A stretch of DNA of 64,000 bases from Campanula takesimana. Lineage: Eukaryota; Streptophyta; Magnoliopsida; Asterales; Campanulaceae. The translations under genes were made by a program, and so were the position numbers. The stretch is taken from the NCBI GenBank assembly GCA_026119855.1, contig JAOWBW010001053.1, forward strand, positions 248,001 through 312,000, written 5' to 3'. Of the stretch, positions 1 through 11,007 are shown piece after piece; the first letter of the stretch is position 1, and each line of letters opens with the position of its first letter. A model generated the notes under the pieces. That model was not told the DNA's origin. It saw only the letters and a list, made by a program, of their open reading frames with translations, and ran no database searches.

Positions 1-1148
1 GATCAAAATAACTCGTACATTAGGGCTAGACGACACGGTGTCACCCTATCCTTAGCATATGACCTTCGCTATTTGTGGTCATCATTAACACGCGAGTTGA
101 AGGCGGGTTAGGCCACGCTTGCATTACATCAAGGAGTCACAACTCGGGCATTAACTTGGCCCCAATTAACCTTGGACTCGTATTAAGGACGTGGTAACGT
201 GGACTAGACCAAAAACCAACCATAGTCACGGTATTTGTGTGTCACGGACATGTGTGGTTGACTCGGCTCGGAAGGGAAGGTGGGATGGACCCGTGCGCGC
301 ATCGAAGGGAACAAGAGCACCCAACGAGCTGCATCGTGGCATCCATACCGGGTTTGAAGGGCATTTGGAACGTGCAAGGTCAAGTGCACGTAGTGTGAAG
401 TCATTCTATGCTCCTTTTTTGAGTAAAAAGAGAGATTTTCAATTCGTTTTTCGATATCATGAGCATGGCATAAGCAAGATATGAACAAGTATGAACAAGC
501 ATGAATTGAGCAATCTATACACAACAAATCAAAGAATATAAGCAAACAAAGACCAAAACTTGTACATGTACCAAGTTGTGCACAAGAAAGAATTTTGAAT
601 CAAACTTTTGCAAAAGAAATATTTTACATTGAAACCCTTTTATACAAAGCAATTTGTGCACAACGAGGAGAGTCAAGAAAACCCTTAAAAAAAAAGGGGT
701 TATGCACGATGAGGTTTTGGAAACCATTTTATTGACAAAAGATCATGCATAACCAAGTTTTATTACCTTTTAAAACCAAGTTTTGGCCAAAAGAATGAAG
801 GTAATGTGCACAAGTAAGACTGTAAATTTGGAACCTGGACAAGTAGAAGCAGAGGGGGCACCCAGAATGTTGCAGCCCTGCACCAAACTGTTAATTGGCA
901 ACATTCTGGTCCCTACCCAAAGTAGCCGTACGGCTAAAGCAAGAGGGTGAAGATTTTTCTCAGTTTCTCCAACTTCTGATCATCAAGCCCCAGTTTATTG
1001 TGTTTCCAGAACGTATGTACTCAAAACAGTTCAAACAGAAACAGCAAACACACACAAATATGCAAGAAGTCAACTAACGGGAACGGGAGTTTGACCCACA
1101 CAAGAATGCCCCCGAACCTTCTAGAAAGAAGTCCGAAAGCACTCTACT
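1..1148 (-). mobile_element. Internal leader of A2 (Tat-like, minus strand), running off the left edge
   Basis: This stretch is the reverse complement of the leader of element A (about 23112-24260), with only scattered differences. It lies directly downstream, in element sense, of the A2 5' LTR and primer binding site. It holds no coding frame of note, and the open frames here are short and lack motifs. One CCGTACGG palindrome sits at 926-933 in the context AAAGTAGCCGTACGG, which recurs inside the LTR. The gag region, 3' LTR and other target duplication of A2 would lie left of the window. Confidence 0.85.
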
Positions 1149-1165
1149 CCCCAGCAAAGTCGCCA
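1149..1165 (-). other. Primer binding site of A2
   Basis: Read on the minus strand this is TGGCGACTTTGCTGGGG, starting one base after the LTR end. It matches the TGGCGACTCCGCTGGGG site of A and B except at two bases. Tat/Ogre-type plant elements use a tRNA primer site of this form. Confidence 0.8.
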
Positions 1166-1166
1166 C

Positions 1167-2672
1167 TGTAAGGATCCCGTCCTTGGGGGCGAAACGAGCA
1201 AGGTTCGCACGAGGACAAAATGCCAAACACGGGAACCGGTCAAATTTAACGGAGTCCCCACATTTTGTTAATTTTAAACCCAACAAAATGACAAAGGTTT
1301 GAGTTCAAAGGTTCGGAGGTCAGGTTACAACTTGGGAGGAGTTTTTACGTCCTCTCAAGTTGCCTCGGACAAAGCCGAGTCTCCCTAAGTTAGTTAAAAT
1401 GTGCATATGTGTGTGTGTGTATATTTAACGGAAAAATTCTGTCATTGATTTTATTTGAGAAAACTTGACTGAAAAGGGGGCCTTGAGTGATAAGATAAAG
1501 GTCAGAGGGCAAAACAGGCATTTTTGCCCTCATACCTAAAGTAGCCGTACGGCTGGAGGAGGCGATTCTGGGGTTTTACAGTTTGCTCAAGAACGGTCCA
1601 GTTCAGAACAGAAACAGGGTATTCCGTCTGAAGCTGGACAAACTGTTTGTGATCCCAGTTTGCAAGAAATCATTTTACAAGTTTTATAACATCATTCCTA
1701 TGCTAAATGATCATCACTTGGTCCCCAAAAACAAGTATTTGGGTGTGATCATGAGCAATCATAGGAGAAAATCAAGAAAGTTGATGAATGTCCCCTTTGG
1801 ACCAAAGTTGGTCATTTGGTGAATAAAGATTGGAACTTTATCACCAAGATGACATTTTATGACTTAAAATCCATCCAAGAATCAAAATAACACATAAATA
1901 TTGAATCTTTATGACCCAAAAGTGGGATTTTGAGGCTAAACCAAAGAGGAAAGTGATGAACACTAAGGTTTCATCATCCTCATGATTATCATGGCCAAAC
2001 AAGCATACCATTTAAATGAATAAGGAATGTAAATGACAATCAACAAGTCTATGAGTGTCTAGGTTTAGAACCTCTTCCATACAAGGTATGGAGGGCACCT
2101 TGGAACTTCTCATAGCTTGGACAAGATAGTAATGTAATAGATAGATATATATAGTGCTTGATAATGGACAAGTCTTGCAAGAAACAAAAGGTGCTTGAAA
2201 TGGACAAGTCTTTGCATGAATGAAGAATAAATACATGTATACCCAAGATATAAGAAAGAAAATAGGAGTAAGATGAAGAGAAAGGAGGGGGGAGGTGGCT
2301 TTACCTATGATGGTTAAGGCCAATCTTCCTTTCTTCTCTCCTTTTTTGTATGTGATCACTCTCACTCTTTCTCTGTGGCAATTCCAGCAGAGTGACCTCT
2401 CTAATGTGTATTTCTCCCCCTTGAAATGATCAGCAAGGGGTTCTATTTATAGGGACTGAGGGCACCCAAACCAGCCGTACGGCTAGGCCCCTCTAGTCCC
2501 CAAATCATCCGTACGGCTCAGCCTGGCGAGCTTCTTGATTTTTCCAATTTTATACCAGAGTAGTCCTGGAATTTATAGTTTATCCTAGGGAGGTCCTGGC
2601 CTATCAGCTTATCCCTGAAACGGTGCTAAGGCTACCTCTAAGATAGGTCGGTTTCAGATTGGGGTACTTACA
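1167..2672 (-). repeat. 5' LTR of A2
   Basis: This 1506-bp LTR has TG...CA ends (TGTAAGTACCCC at the 2672 side, GGATCCTTACA at the 1167 side). It is homologous over its whole length to 21588-23092 and 53281-54784. It interrupts the reverse transcriptase region of Copia element E at 2673. The flanking 5 bp is CTATG (2673-2677); the partner duplication is outside the window. A TG microsatellite lies near 1405. The 117-codon open frame inside (2012-2365) is judged non-coding. Confidence 0.9.
2444..2516 (-). promoter_or_regulatory. LTR promoter of A2: TATA box plus two CCGTACGG palindromes
   Basis: On the minus strand TATAAATA (2444-2451) is preceded by CCGTACGG at 2475-2482 and 2509-2516, the nearer about 25 bp upstream. 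The nearer copy is followed by the phrase TGGTTTGGG. The GTAC core is the known recognition core of plant SBP/SPL transcription factors; their use here is inference. Confidence 0.6.
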
Positions 2673-4770
2673 CTATGCTCCCACTAATATTCTTGTAAAC
2701 ACAAGGTTCATCTTTGTTCTTGATGAAGCCAAACTCTTTGACCGATTCATCAAATCGAAGATTCCAACTCCTAGAGGCTTGCTTCAATCCATAGATGGAT
2801 CTTTGCAACTTGCATACTTTATTAGAATTTTCTGGAATTACAAAACATTCAGGTTGTGTCATATAAACATCCTCAAGTAATTTCCCATTAAGGAACGCCG
2901 TTTTGACATCAATTTGCCATATCTCATAGTCAAAATATGCAGCTATGGCAAGTAAAATTCTTATAGACTTGATCATTGCTACGGGCGAAAAGGTTTCATC
3001 ATAGTCGATTCCATGAATCTGCCTATAGCCTTTCGCTACAAGTCTAGCTTTATAAGTATGCACCTTTCCATCCATGTCAGTTTTCTTTTTGAAAACGCAC
3101 TTGCATCCTATGGTTTTTACACCTTCGGGCGCATCAATCAAGTTCCAAACTTGATTATCATACATGGACTTAATTTTAGATTCCATGGCTCCCAGCCATT
3201 TATCTGAATCAAGAGCGGACATCGCTTCTTGGTAGGAAGTAGGTTCGTCATCAACTATGACTTCCACTGCATTGCTATGCGTCATGAGAAATCCATATCT
3301 CTCAGGGTCGGATCGCACCCTACCAGTTCTGCGAGGAACTTGAGTATTCTGAATAGGTCCCACAACTCCTTGTGAAACTTGTTCAGATCTAACATTTTGT
3401 TCCATATTATTTTCGGGTTCTCGAACCTCTTTGAGATTAATTTTACTCCCATTAATTCCTTTGGAGAGAAACTCTGGGCAACAAACACTTTGTTTTCCAC
3501 GCGGTTGTAAAAGTAATAACCCCTTAGTTTCCTTAGGGTAACCAATGAAAATACATTTATCAGATTTAGATGTGAGTTTGTCAGATATGAGTTTCTTAAC
3601 AAAAGCTTCACAACCCCAAATCTTCATGAAAGGCAAACTAGGTTTTCTCCCAGTCCACATCTCATGTGGGGTCTTTGGAATAGATTTTGTTGGAACATTA
3701 TTTAGTGTTAGAGCAGCAGTTTCTAGTCCATGTCCCCAAAAGGATAAAGGAAGATCAACTTGACTCATCATGGAGCGGACCATATCCAATAAAGTCCTAT
3801 TTCTCCGCTCAGACACACCATTCCATTGTGGTGTTCCGGGTGGAGTTAATTGTAAAACAATTCCACAATCTTTAAGATGATTGTCAAATTCTTAGCTTAA
3901 ATATTCTCCAGCACGATCGGAACGAAGTGCTTTAATAGTTTTGCCAAGTTGATTCTGTACTTCATTTTGAAATATTCTAAATATCTCAAAAGATTCACTT
4001 TTATGTTTCATTAAGTAGACATAGCCATATCTACTAAAATCATCAGTAAAAGTTATGAAGTATTTATATCCTCCCCTAGCATTGCAGCTTATTGGTCCAC
4101 ACACATCAGTATGTATGAGTGCCAATAAGTCACTAGCCCTTTCACTACTATTAGTGAAAGGTGCCTTAGTCATCTTTCCAAATAAACAAGACTCACAAGT
4201 TTCATATGATTCAAAATCATGTGAATCTAAAAGTCCGTCCCCATGGAGTTTTGAGATACGCTTCTCATTAATATGACCAAGACGGCAATGCCACAAATAA
4301 GTGATTTACATCATTAGGCTTGTATTTCTTATTTACATTATAGACATCCTCATTATTCACATTCTCAACATCAAGAATATAAAGCCCATTAAATGAACAT
4401 GCAGTACAATAAAGCATATCATTTAAATAAATAGAAAACTTCATATTTTCAATAAGAAACTTAAAACCTTCATTATCCAAACAAGAAATTGAAATAATAT
4501 TTCTAATTAAATACGGAACGTAATAACAATTGTTCAAAACAAGAATTAATCCGCTAGATAAAATGACATCATATGTTCCTACGGCTAATGTAGCTCTTGC
4601 TCCATTCCCCACACGTAGGTCCACTTCGCTATCTTTAAGTAGCCTTCTATTCCTTAGTCCCTGCACATTTAAACAAATGTGAGATCCACATCCGGTATCT
4701 AATACCCAGGAACTAGAAGTAGAAAGACTGACATCTATAACATAGATACCTGAAGTAGTGTGAATACGTG
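2673..4770 (-). pseudogene. pol: Copia-type pol (element E): protease, integrase and part of reverse transcriptase, broken
   Basis: Reading on the minus strand from 4770, the order protease, integrase, reverse transcriptase is that of Ty1/Copia elements. The protease shows WVLDTGCGSH (about 4680-4710). The GAG-pre-integrase zinc motif WHCRLGH...CESCLFGK lies at about 4150-4296, and the integrase core has HTDVCGP and LRSDRAGEYL (about 3895-4100). The reverse transcriptase has the GYRQ/DYDETFSPV and VDVKTAFLNG-like segments (about 2780-2970) and the IYGLKQASR motif. Three breaks are visible: a frameshift near 4285-4296, an in-frame stop at 3892-3894, and truncation at 2673 just before the expected YVDD site, where A2 inserted. 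The gag side stops at the LTR of L. Neither LTR of E is in the window, so the lineage cannot be given. Confidence 0.9.
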
Positions 4771-5894
4771 TGATGAAAATCAAGAGTCGCCACGTTATTT
4801 TATTTGTTGTTAAAACATTGAGAAAACCATTTATGAGAATAATAGGGTTCGGGGGTCAAATTACAATAGAAGAAGAATATTAAAGTTATCACTCCTATTG
4901 CCCGACGAATCGGTCTTTCTATCATGATCAATGTGTGTGTGTGTGTGTGTGTGTTAGTGATTGAGACCGGATCCGAAGATTGCCTACATTCTTCTCATCA
5001 TGAGAAGCTCAGGTCAGTGTAGTTCATTGATGAATTAGAATGGGGAGATATGAAGCGGGATCATGCATATAGAGGGGGAATATTAGGGTTAGAAGTAGTT
5101 CTTAGATCGTATTAGGGTTTGATGAAACCCTAGGATCATCATAGGCTATGGCATGTGCACATAAATAGGGATTACAATCCTAGATCTAGTATATCATGTA
5201 TGTATAAGACTTAGATCTAGCATAATAATAAGAATATCATGAATACGTATGAATGAACATATAAACATGAAGATCGCTACCCTAGTTATAGCATATATTA
5301 TGAATCTAGACTAAGAAGATGAAGAACACATGAAGAACATATGAATATGGATGCATAAACATAATGAAAACATGCATAATATAGATCTAGCCTAAGAACA
5401 TAATACGAACATAATAAAAAAAGGAAGAGGACTTACCTTGATCGGTAAGAACTATGATTAAAGCTTCTTGAAGATTCAAAGAGGCTTCGAGGGTGCCAAA
5501 AAGGCTTAAATTTGGAGTTTCTCTGTCAGTTTTGACTCTGAAACTCGTAGAATGAATTGTGTCGATATGGCTGAGAGGAGGACCCTATTTATAGGAAAAA
5601 ACCTGGAAATTGGGGATGTGGCCGCACGGCCTGGAGGGAGCCGTACGGAGGTGAGGAAGCCGTACGGTGATGATCTTCAGATTCCGTGCTTATCAAGATC
5701 TCATCGAATCCTTATCAGTTTGTTCACGGGATTTGTCCATTATCCTGATAGAATTCAACCTACAACTGATTTTGTCTATCAGGGAGTCTGGGAATCTGTC
5801 GGATAAGCCCTTGTCAGGTTATAATTTGCCTAAAAGGTCCTCGGAGGCTCCTAAACATCTAAGAAATCCTCTAACCTTAGATCGGGTACTAACA
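4771..5894 (-). repeat. 3' LTR of element L (Tat/Ogre-like, minus strand)
   Basis: In the minus sense it starts TGTTAGTACCCGATC at 5894, parallel to TGTAAGTACCCCAATC of A, and ends near 4771 with the GTGGCGACTCTTGATT context. It shares the layout of A's LTR (TATA box, CCGTACGG words, TG microsatellite at 4931-4954, a GGGTTCGGGGG-like stretch) without close identity. A polypurine tract flanks it at 5895, which makes it a 3' LTR; Copia E is its outer flank. The 4771 end is placed by the TG dinucleotide and by where Copia coding stops, so it could be a few bases off. Confidence 0.75.
5586..5667 (-). promoter_or_regulatory. LTR promoter of L: TATA box with CCGTACGG words upstream
   Basis: On the minus strand TATAAATA (5586-5593) is preceded by GCCGTGCGGC (5621-5630) and by CCGTACGG at 5641-5648 and 5660-5667. 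The arrangement is the same as in A although the surrounding LTR sequence differs. Confidence 0.55.
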
Positions 5895-5910
5895 ATAGCC
5901 CCTCTGTGAA
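5895..5910 (-). other. Polypurine tract of L
   Basis: On the minus strand the purine-rich TTCACAGAGGGGCTAT directly precedes the 3' LTR. Element A has GAGGGGCT in the same place (53272-53279). This is the expected plus-strand DNA priming site and sets the orientation. Confidence 0.7.
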
Positions 5911-6480
5911 GCTTCTTGCAAGGCATGGAGGGTCGTCGATTAAGAAAGGAACCGATCTGAAACATGAGCTCCAAATCGAGAGAGGAGAGAAAAGGTAAGG
6001 GTGACCAAGTTAGTCGAGCGGCTGAACCTAAGTCAGGCTACCTACGTATCCAAGTGGAATCAAGCCAATCATAGTTCGAGACCTGCGGGGAAAGAAAGAA
6101 ACGAGACATCGTCTCTTGCAGGGGATAGACAAACATCCGTCAAACAATAAAGTCACGCGGACCCTACTGGGGAGAAAAGAAAAAGAAACGAAACCTCGTT
6201 GAGCAATAAAGTCGTTGCAGATGGACTTTACAGAAATGAATCATCGTAGAACAGATAAAGTCGTTGCAGATGGGCTTTACTTGGGGAAAGAGGAGAGGTC
6301 ATACGCACGGTTCGATAAGAAGTTTATAGAATCGAGAACAAAATTATGGATGAATTCTAACTTCCTATGGAGCGTAGATAATCGCATAATTTCTTGCTAA
6401 TCCACGGTACTTTGAGAAGTGCATTTCCTCAGCATCGTAGAATCAGGTAACGCCGATTGTCTAGAGTTCTCACGGTGTTA
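5911..6480 (-). mobile_element. 3' untranslated region of L next to its LTR
   Basis: No coding frame is supported. On the minus strand the stretch around 6020-6085 reads CGAACTATGATTGGCTTGATT then GGATACGTAGGTAGCC. The same block occurs upstream of A's 3' LTR at 53110-53160 as CGAACTACGTTAGGCTTGATT then GGATACATAGGAATCC. The block therefore appears conserved in the 3' region of these Tat-like elements. The repeated phrase AATAAAGTCGTTGCAGATG occurs twice (6207-6270). Confidence 0.6.
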
Positions 6481-6507
6481 CGCCAAATAACTTTCTCAAA
6501 TAAGAAT

Positions 6508-7640
6508 GGTTTAAGGACGTTCCCAGCCTTCCACTATAATCTTCAGGGTTTAAGGACGTTCCCAACCTTTTAATTATAGGTTGATTTGGTTATTAATTTT
6601 TTAGAAATTTTGAAGCCTTCCTAAGCCATTTTGGACATTATTAAGCCTTTCCAGACAATTTAGACATTATTAAGCCTTCCCAGACAATTCGTTAATTTTA
6701 GTGGTTTACAAGGTCTTCCGGACCAATTTTGGAAATTTACAAGGTCTTTCGGACCAATTGATTGATTTTTTTTTTTTTGGAAATTTACGGGGTCTTCCGG
6801 AGCAATTTGGAGATTTATAAGGTCTCCCGGACCAATTTTGGAAATTTACAAGGTCTTTCGGACCAATTTGGAGATTTACAAGGTCTTTCGGACCAATTGA
6901 ATGATTTTTTTTGGAAATTTACGGGGTCATTCGGACCAATTTGGAGATTTAGAAGGTCTTCCGGACCAATTGATTGATTTTTTTAGAAATTTACGGGGTC
7001 TTCCGGACCAATTTGGAGATTTATAAGGTCTTCCGGACCAATTGATTGATTTTTTTGGAAATTTACGGGGTCTTCCGGACCAATTTGGAGATTTACAAGG
7101 TCTTCCGGACCAATTGATTGATTTTTTTGGAAATTTACGGGGTCTTCCGGACCAATTTGGAGGTTTACAAGGTCTTCCGGACCAATTTGGGAATTTACAG
7201 GGACTTCCAGACCAATTTTGGTTAATTTACGCGGTCTTCCGGACCGTTTTCATTAAGCTTGGTAATTTACGTGGTGTTCCAAACCGGATTTGGTTAATTT
7301 ATGCGGTCTTCCGGACCGTTTTCATTAAGCTTGGTAATTTACGCCGTCTTTCAGACGGGATTTGGTTAATTTACGCGGTCTTCCGGACCGTATTTGTTTA
7401 AGTTTGGTGATTTACGCGGTCTTCCGGACCGGATTTGGTTAATTTACGGGGTCTTCCGGACCGTATTCATTAAGCTTGGTAATTTACGCGGTCTTCCGGA
7501 CCGTTTTCATTAGGTTTGGTGATTTACGCGGTCTTCCGGACCGGGTTTGTTTAGTTTTGGTAATTTACGCGGTCTTTCGGACCGAATTTGGTTAATTTAC
7601 GCGGTCTTCCGGACCGGATTTGTTTAAGTTTGGAGATTGG
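6508..7640. repeat. Tandem array with GGTCTTCCGGACC core in the 3' region of L
   Basis: About 25-30 imperfect units of roughly 30-45 bp each carry GGTCTTCCGGACC followed by AATTTGGAGATTTAC, AATTGATTGATTTTTT or GTTTTCATTAAGCTTGG. Unit types change along the array: short degenerate units at 6508-6700, an AATTGATTGATTTTTT alternation at 6750-7170, and a GTTTTCATTAAGC type at 7240-7520. Long arrays before the 3' LTR are known in Tat/Ogre elements. The open frames in this region are by-products of the repeat. Confidence 0.85.
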
Positions 7641-8480
7641 TAGGTGTAGCGATACCTTTTGTTTGAGAAGTTTGAGTGAAATTACCTATAGTCTAGGGTT
7701 TGAGCTTTGATTTTTTGAGTTTAGAGATGTTTTGGATGTGAATTTCTAGGGTTCAGGACCTTAATGAATTTAGTTGTATTTCACCTATAGTTTGGGGTTT
7801 AAGCGAATCTTATGTAGATTGCAAAGAGTTTTAATTTGTAGATTACCCAAGGTTTGGGGTTTATTTGCATTTTACTTTGATTGTAAAAATTTGGATTATG
7901 AATTACCCAAGTTTGGGGTTTAAGTTAATTCTTGTAGATTTGTAAGAGTTGTAATTGTAATTTACCCAAGTACAGGGTTTTAAATATGTTAATATTAACC
8001 GTAGAGGGTTTTAATTGTAAATTGCTCTTGATTGCGAGTTATTTTGGAGCGAGGGACTTGATTGGAATTTACCTTGCATGAAGGGTTTGATTGTTGATTA
8101 CTTCGAACGAGAAGGTTTGATTACTTCGAACGAGAAGATTTGATTGTTAATTACTTCGAACGAGAAGGTTTGATTGCAATTTGCCCAAAGTTACGGGGTT
8201 TGGTTGTTAATTACCCAAGGTATGGGGTTTGGATTTGGATGGTGTTAGGTTGAGGTGCTTTGTTTGCAAATTAACCCAAGATATGGGGGTTGAGTGAATT
8301 AAATGTAGAATACAAGGGACTTAGTTATAAGTTGCTTTAAGTGAGGGATTTGATTGTAATTTACCTTGAATGAAGGGTTTGATTATAAGTTACCCAAGAT
8401 TTGGGGTTTTATTGGTTGATTTGTGATGGGGGAGTGTTTTATGTCACATTACCCAATATATGGGGTTAAAATGGAATTTT
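7641..8480. repeat. Degenerate tandem repeats with the phrase TTACCCAAGGTTTGGGGTTT
   Basis: Imperfect units of about 55-65 bp carry ATTACCCAAG-like and TTTGGGGTTT-like words (near 7791, 7845, 7902, 7962, 8205, 8270, 8390, 8450). They are interspersed with ACTTCGAACGAGAAGGTTTGATT, three copies at about 8100-8175. No coding frame is supported. This is probably a decayed continuation of the L array or the array of a further element. Confidence 0.6.
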
Positions 8481-8822
8481 GGGAAAGCCATGGGCTGATT
8501 TGTCAATTTGTGAAACTGGGAGCCGTACGGCCGGATCGTATTTGCGCAGCCGAGGGCATTTTGGTCAAATCGCGTATAGCGCTAAGGGGCATTTTGGGAA
8601 TTTCACGCAGGATTAATGGGGCGGACGAGGTGTGTCCGGCCGTACGGTCGCGTCGGCGGATTCGTCTACACCCGGCGCGTCTGGAGCATATTTGCGTAGA
8701 AAACCAAACACACGCACTTCCTCATCGAAGAAGAAGGAGAAGAGGAATCGCCGGCGACGCTTTAGAGGTGAAACTCCGGTGAAAATTGAAGGTTAGCATC
8801 TAGGCTTGCTCAGAATTCAACA
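8481..8822 (+). promoter_or_regulatory. GC-rich, CCGTACGG-bearing stretch leading into a possible exon
   Basis: Base composition rises sharply against both sides. CCGTACGG occurs at about 8522 and 8640, followed by GGCGCG words and a purine-rich GAAGAAGAAGGAGAAGAG run that resembles a plant 5' untranslated leader. The 119-codon frame at 8423-8782 has no recognisable motif and is not called. The stretch may be a real promoter or leader, or part of an unrecognised LTR. Confidence 0.35.
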
Positions 8823-8948
8823 ATGGCACCCAGAGGGCCACCGAAATCGAAGAAGAATGTGCCTCACATGAAATTCAAACCCTTCAATTTATCCGACTTA
8901 TACGCACATCCGAGGCTCCACTCTTGCTACTACGCGGCCGGGGAAGTG
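8823..8948 (+). CDS. Candidate first exon, 42 codons, unknown product
   Basis: ATG at 8823 opens a frame rich in Lys and Pro at the start (MAPRGPPKSKKNVPHMKF), followed by a hydrophobic and aromatic stretch ending ...CYYAAGEV. It is followed by GTAAGG (8949), a good plant splice donor, while unspliced reading stops six codons later. Sequence after the donor is T-rich like a plant intron. The upstream stretch resembles a 5' leader. I do not recognise the peptide. It could be a host exon, a gene fragment carried by an element, or the start of a retrotransposon frame. No downstream exon was found before F begins at 9597. Confidence 0.3.
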
Positions 8949-9596
8949 GTAAGGAATCGATTTTGAGCTTGTTTATGTCATTAATTTCGAGTTTGATTTG
9001 AGTTTTGCTTGGATTCGAATTTCTAGGGTTTAGGACCTAAATTTTGGGAATTTGACTGATTTTGACTCAATTTGATTTTGGATTCTTGAAATTGAGCACG
9101 TTTGTGGCATGGGTAAGGTGTTGGTTTGATGATTTCGTTGAGAAACTCATTTTTGTGTTTTGTCCGAAAAAGTTGCAATTTTGGACCTATTTTGACTCGG
9201 TTGACTTTTTTAAAAGTGCTTTTAGTGTTTGTTGACTTTTATTAGAGTATGGGGACGCAATGTACGCGAGCTTTAGATGGAAATCTTGTCTTTTGTGAAT
9301 TTACATGTTCGTCCGTTTATGTCGCGGTTTTGACTGTTCTTGGACTATTTTGGATTGATTTGTCCTAGGTAGACTAGGGATTTATTTGTTTAGCGGTACG
9401 GTACGCAATGTATGTCTAACAAAGTGTTTGTTGGGAATTTTGTGGTATTGCTAGAATAATAATGCTACAGTTTACATTTACACAAATTTATGAAATAAAT
9501 TGCTAGATTAATTTCATACCTGAGTTGTGTATACCTGTTGTACTTCAAGGTTGTATTGCCACCTTTGAAGTCGAGGGGCTAATGCGGTGTTGTATA
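8949..9596. other. Non-coding stretch, T-rich, nothing recognised
   Basis: The sequence resembles an intron or old intergenic DNA, with several TTTGACT(T/C) words. I see no coding frame, RNA gene or repeat. A GAGGGGCTAA word at 9574 resembles a polypurine tract, but no LTR that fits it follows. Confidence 0.4.
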
Positions 9597-10992
9597 TGTT
9601 GGATATTATGCCCTAGGCCCTTGAGAAAGGCCTATGCGTTATATCATAGCTTCATTGTTATAGAGATAACAAACCTGATTATTATATCTTTTACATGTTT
9701 ATTATAATGATCATTGTCCCTAGCACTTATGAAGGGCTAGCATGAGTTTAATGGATAATCATATGATGATTATAGCGCATAGGATGCGGATTAAACTTGT
9801 GGGTACATGTTGAAGAACAAGTACTGGATAGACCCGTTATGAGATTTATGTCATGGTCAAATGTCATAATTAAATCTCATAATAGTTATATCATTTATCC
9901 TTAGACCTGAGATTATCATAGTCTTCGACATGATGAACATTATGTTTGACGTACTCAAACGCTACCCCTAACCGGGAAGTTATAAATGCTACGATTGCCA
10001 TAATCGGATTCTTGTAGGGAAGAATGATAAGTCAAGATGAGATTTGTCCCTCTCTCAAGAGAGATATCTGCTTGGCCACTCGATGAGTGAGATTGATAAT
10101 AGTGTACGGCCGTACCCAAATGAATTTAAGCGTTCAATGTTATTTGCTCATATCAATCTACTCGAGATCGAGAAAGCATTGGACAACATAAGTTGACGTG
10201 GACCATGACTTATGTCCAATATGATATCGTGTGACAAAGGGATTGCGATATGTTCTATAAGATTACTTTGGGCTTTCAAAGTTATACTAATTGGGTAGTC
10301 ATAATGGCTTGCTAGAATCCGCTTATGTCTTACGGGTTCTGACTCGTTCGGACTCGTTGCCAACTTAGTATAATCCTATTGGGTCACACACAATAAAACG
10401 GATTGAATAAGGCACAGAAAATGGGAAAAACTGGATCCTGCTGGAAGGATCCATACGGATGGTTTGGGAGCCACCCAACCAATCCGTACGGATGGTTTGT
10501 CCAGACGGAAAACAGTTTGTTCAGATCTCTTGTTTGACAAGGAATTCTGATCCCAAAAGGAATTAGGTTTATACCTTATTATATATGTGTGCAGTCGGGT
10601 TTGAGAAACCTAATGGTTGATTTTAGAAATCATAACATGTTGTTTGAGAAACAATTACACACATATAGAGGGGATTATTAGTTTTGAGATTTAGAATCAT
10701 CATAACTCAATAATCAATGAAGCAAAATAATTTTTACGAAGAAATCGTTTCTTCATCAAGCCTTGGGTCTAGCAATCCAGATCAAGAAGGTGTTATTGAT
10801 ATCCGTTCGATGTGTGGATACCGATAGAGGGTGTTTGCTTTAACACCTTAAAGTCCGTGTTCATGGATTCGATCTTCAAGGGTATGTTTCTTTCATCTTG
10901 TATTTAATTTAATCAACATGCACGGATCCGGGCTCTTGGGTGTTTGATTTTATCTGTTTATTCCGCTGCGCATGATGCATCAAAACCCAACA
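9597..10992 (+). repeat. 5' LTR of element F (Copia type)
   Basis: The LTR starts TGTTGGATATTATGCCC and ends AAACCCAACA, and is 1396 bp long. It is followed directly by a TGGTATCAGAGCC primer site. It aligns with 13474-14963 over much of its length but only moderately (by eye about three quarters identical in the centre). The 5 bp on its left is GTATA, which does not match the 5 bp right of the second LTR (CATGA). Confidence 0.85.
10451..10586 (+). promoter_or_regulatory. LTR promoter of F 5' LTR: CCGTACGG cassette and TATA box
   Basis: CCATACGG (10451-10458) and CCGTACGG (10484-10491) are each followed by ATGGTTTG. A TATA-like TATTATATA lies at 10578-10586, about 90 bp downstream. A further GTACGGCCGTAC occurs upstream near 10103. 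In the other LTR of F both places hold CCGGCCGG-type words instead. Confidence 0.5.
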
Positions 10993-11007
10993 GTGGTATC
11001 AGAGCCC
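10993..11007 (+). other. Primer binding site of F
   Basis: GTGGTATCAGAGCCC lies directly after the LTR. TGGTATCAGAGC is complementary to the 3' end of plant initiator methionine tRNA and is the usual primer site of Copia elements. Confidence 0.9.

Noticed and set aside
2012..2365. 117-codon frame kept in all three A-type LTRs (also 21896-22249 and 53588-53941)
   Set aside because: It begins at GTG, has no ATG near the start, and its conservation is explained by the high identity of the LTRs. Its relative in H is disrupted.
4766..5899. Target duplication for L as a solo LTR
   Set aside because: ACGTG and ATAGC do not match. A polypurine tract and 3' untranslated region follow, so it is the 3' LTR of a longer element.
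6762..7401. Two long frames in the L tandem array
   Set aside because: The repeating FGNLRGLPDQ-like translation follows the DNA period and has no start or homology signal.
8423..8782. 119-codon frame over the GC-rich stretch
   Set aside because: Arg- and His-rich reading of GC-rich DNA with no motif; the later ATG at 8823 with a donor is the better candidate.
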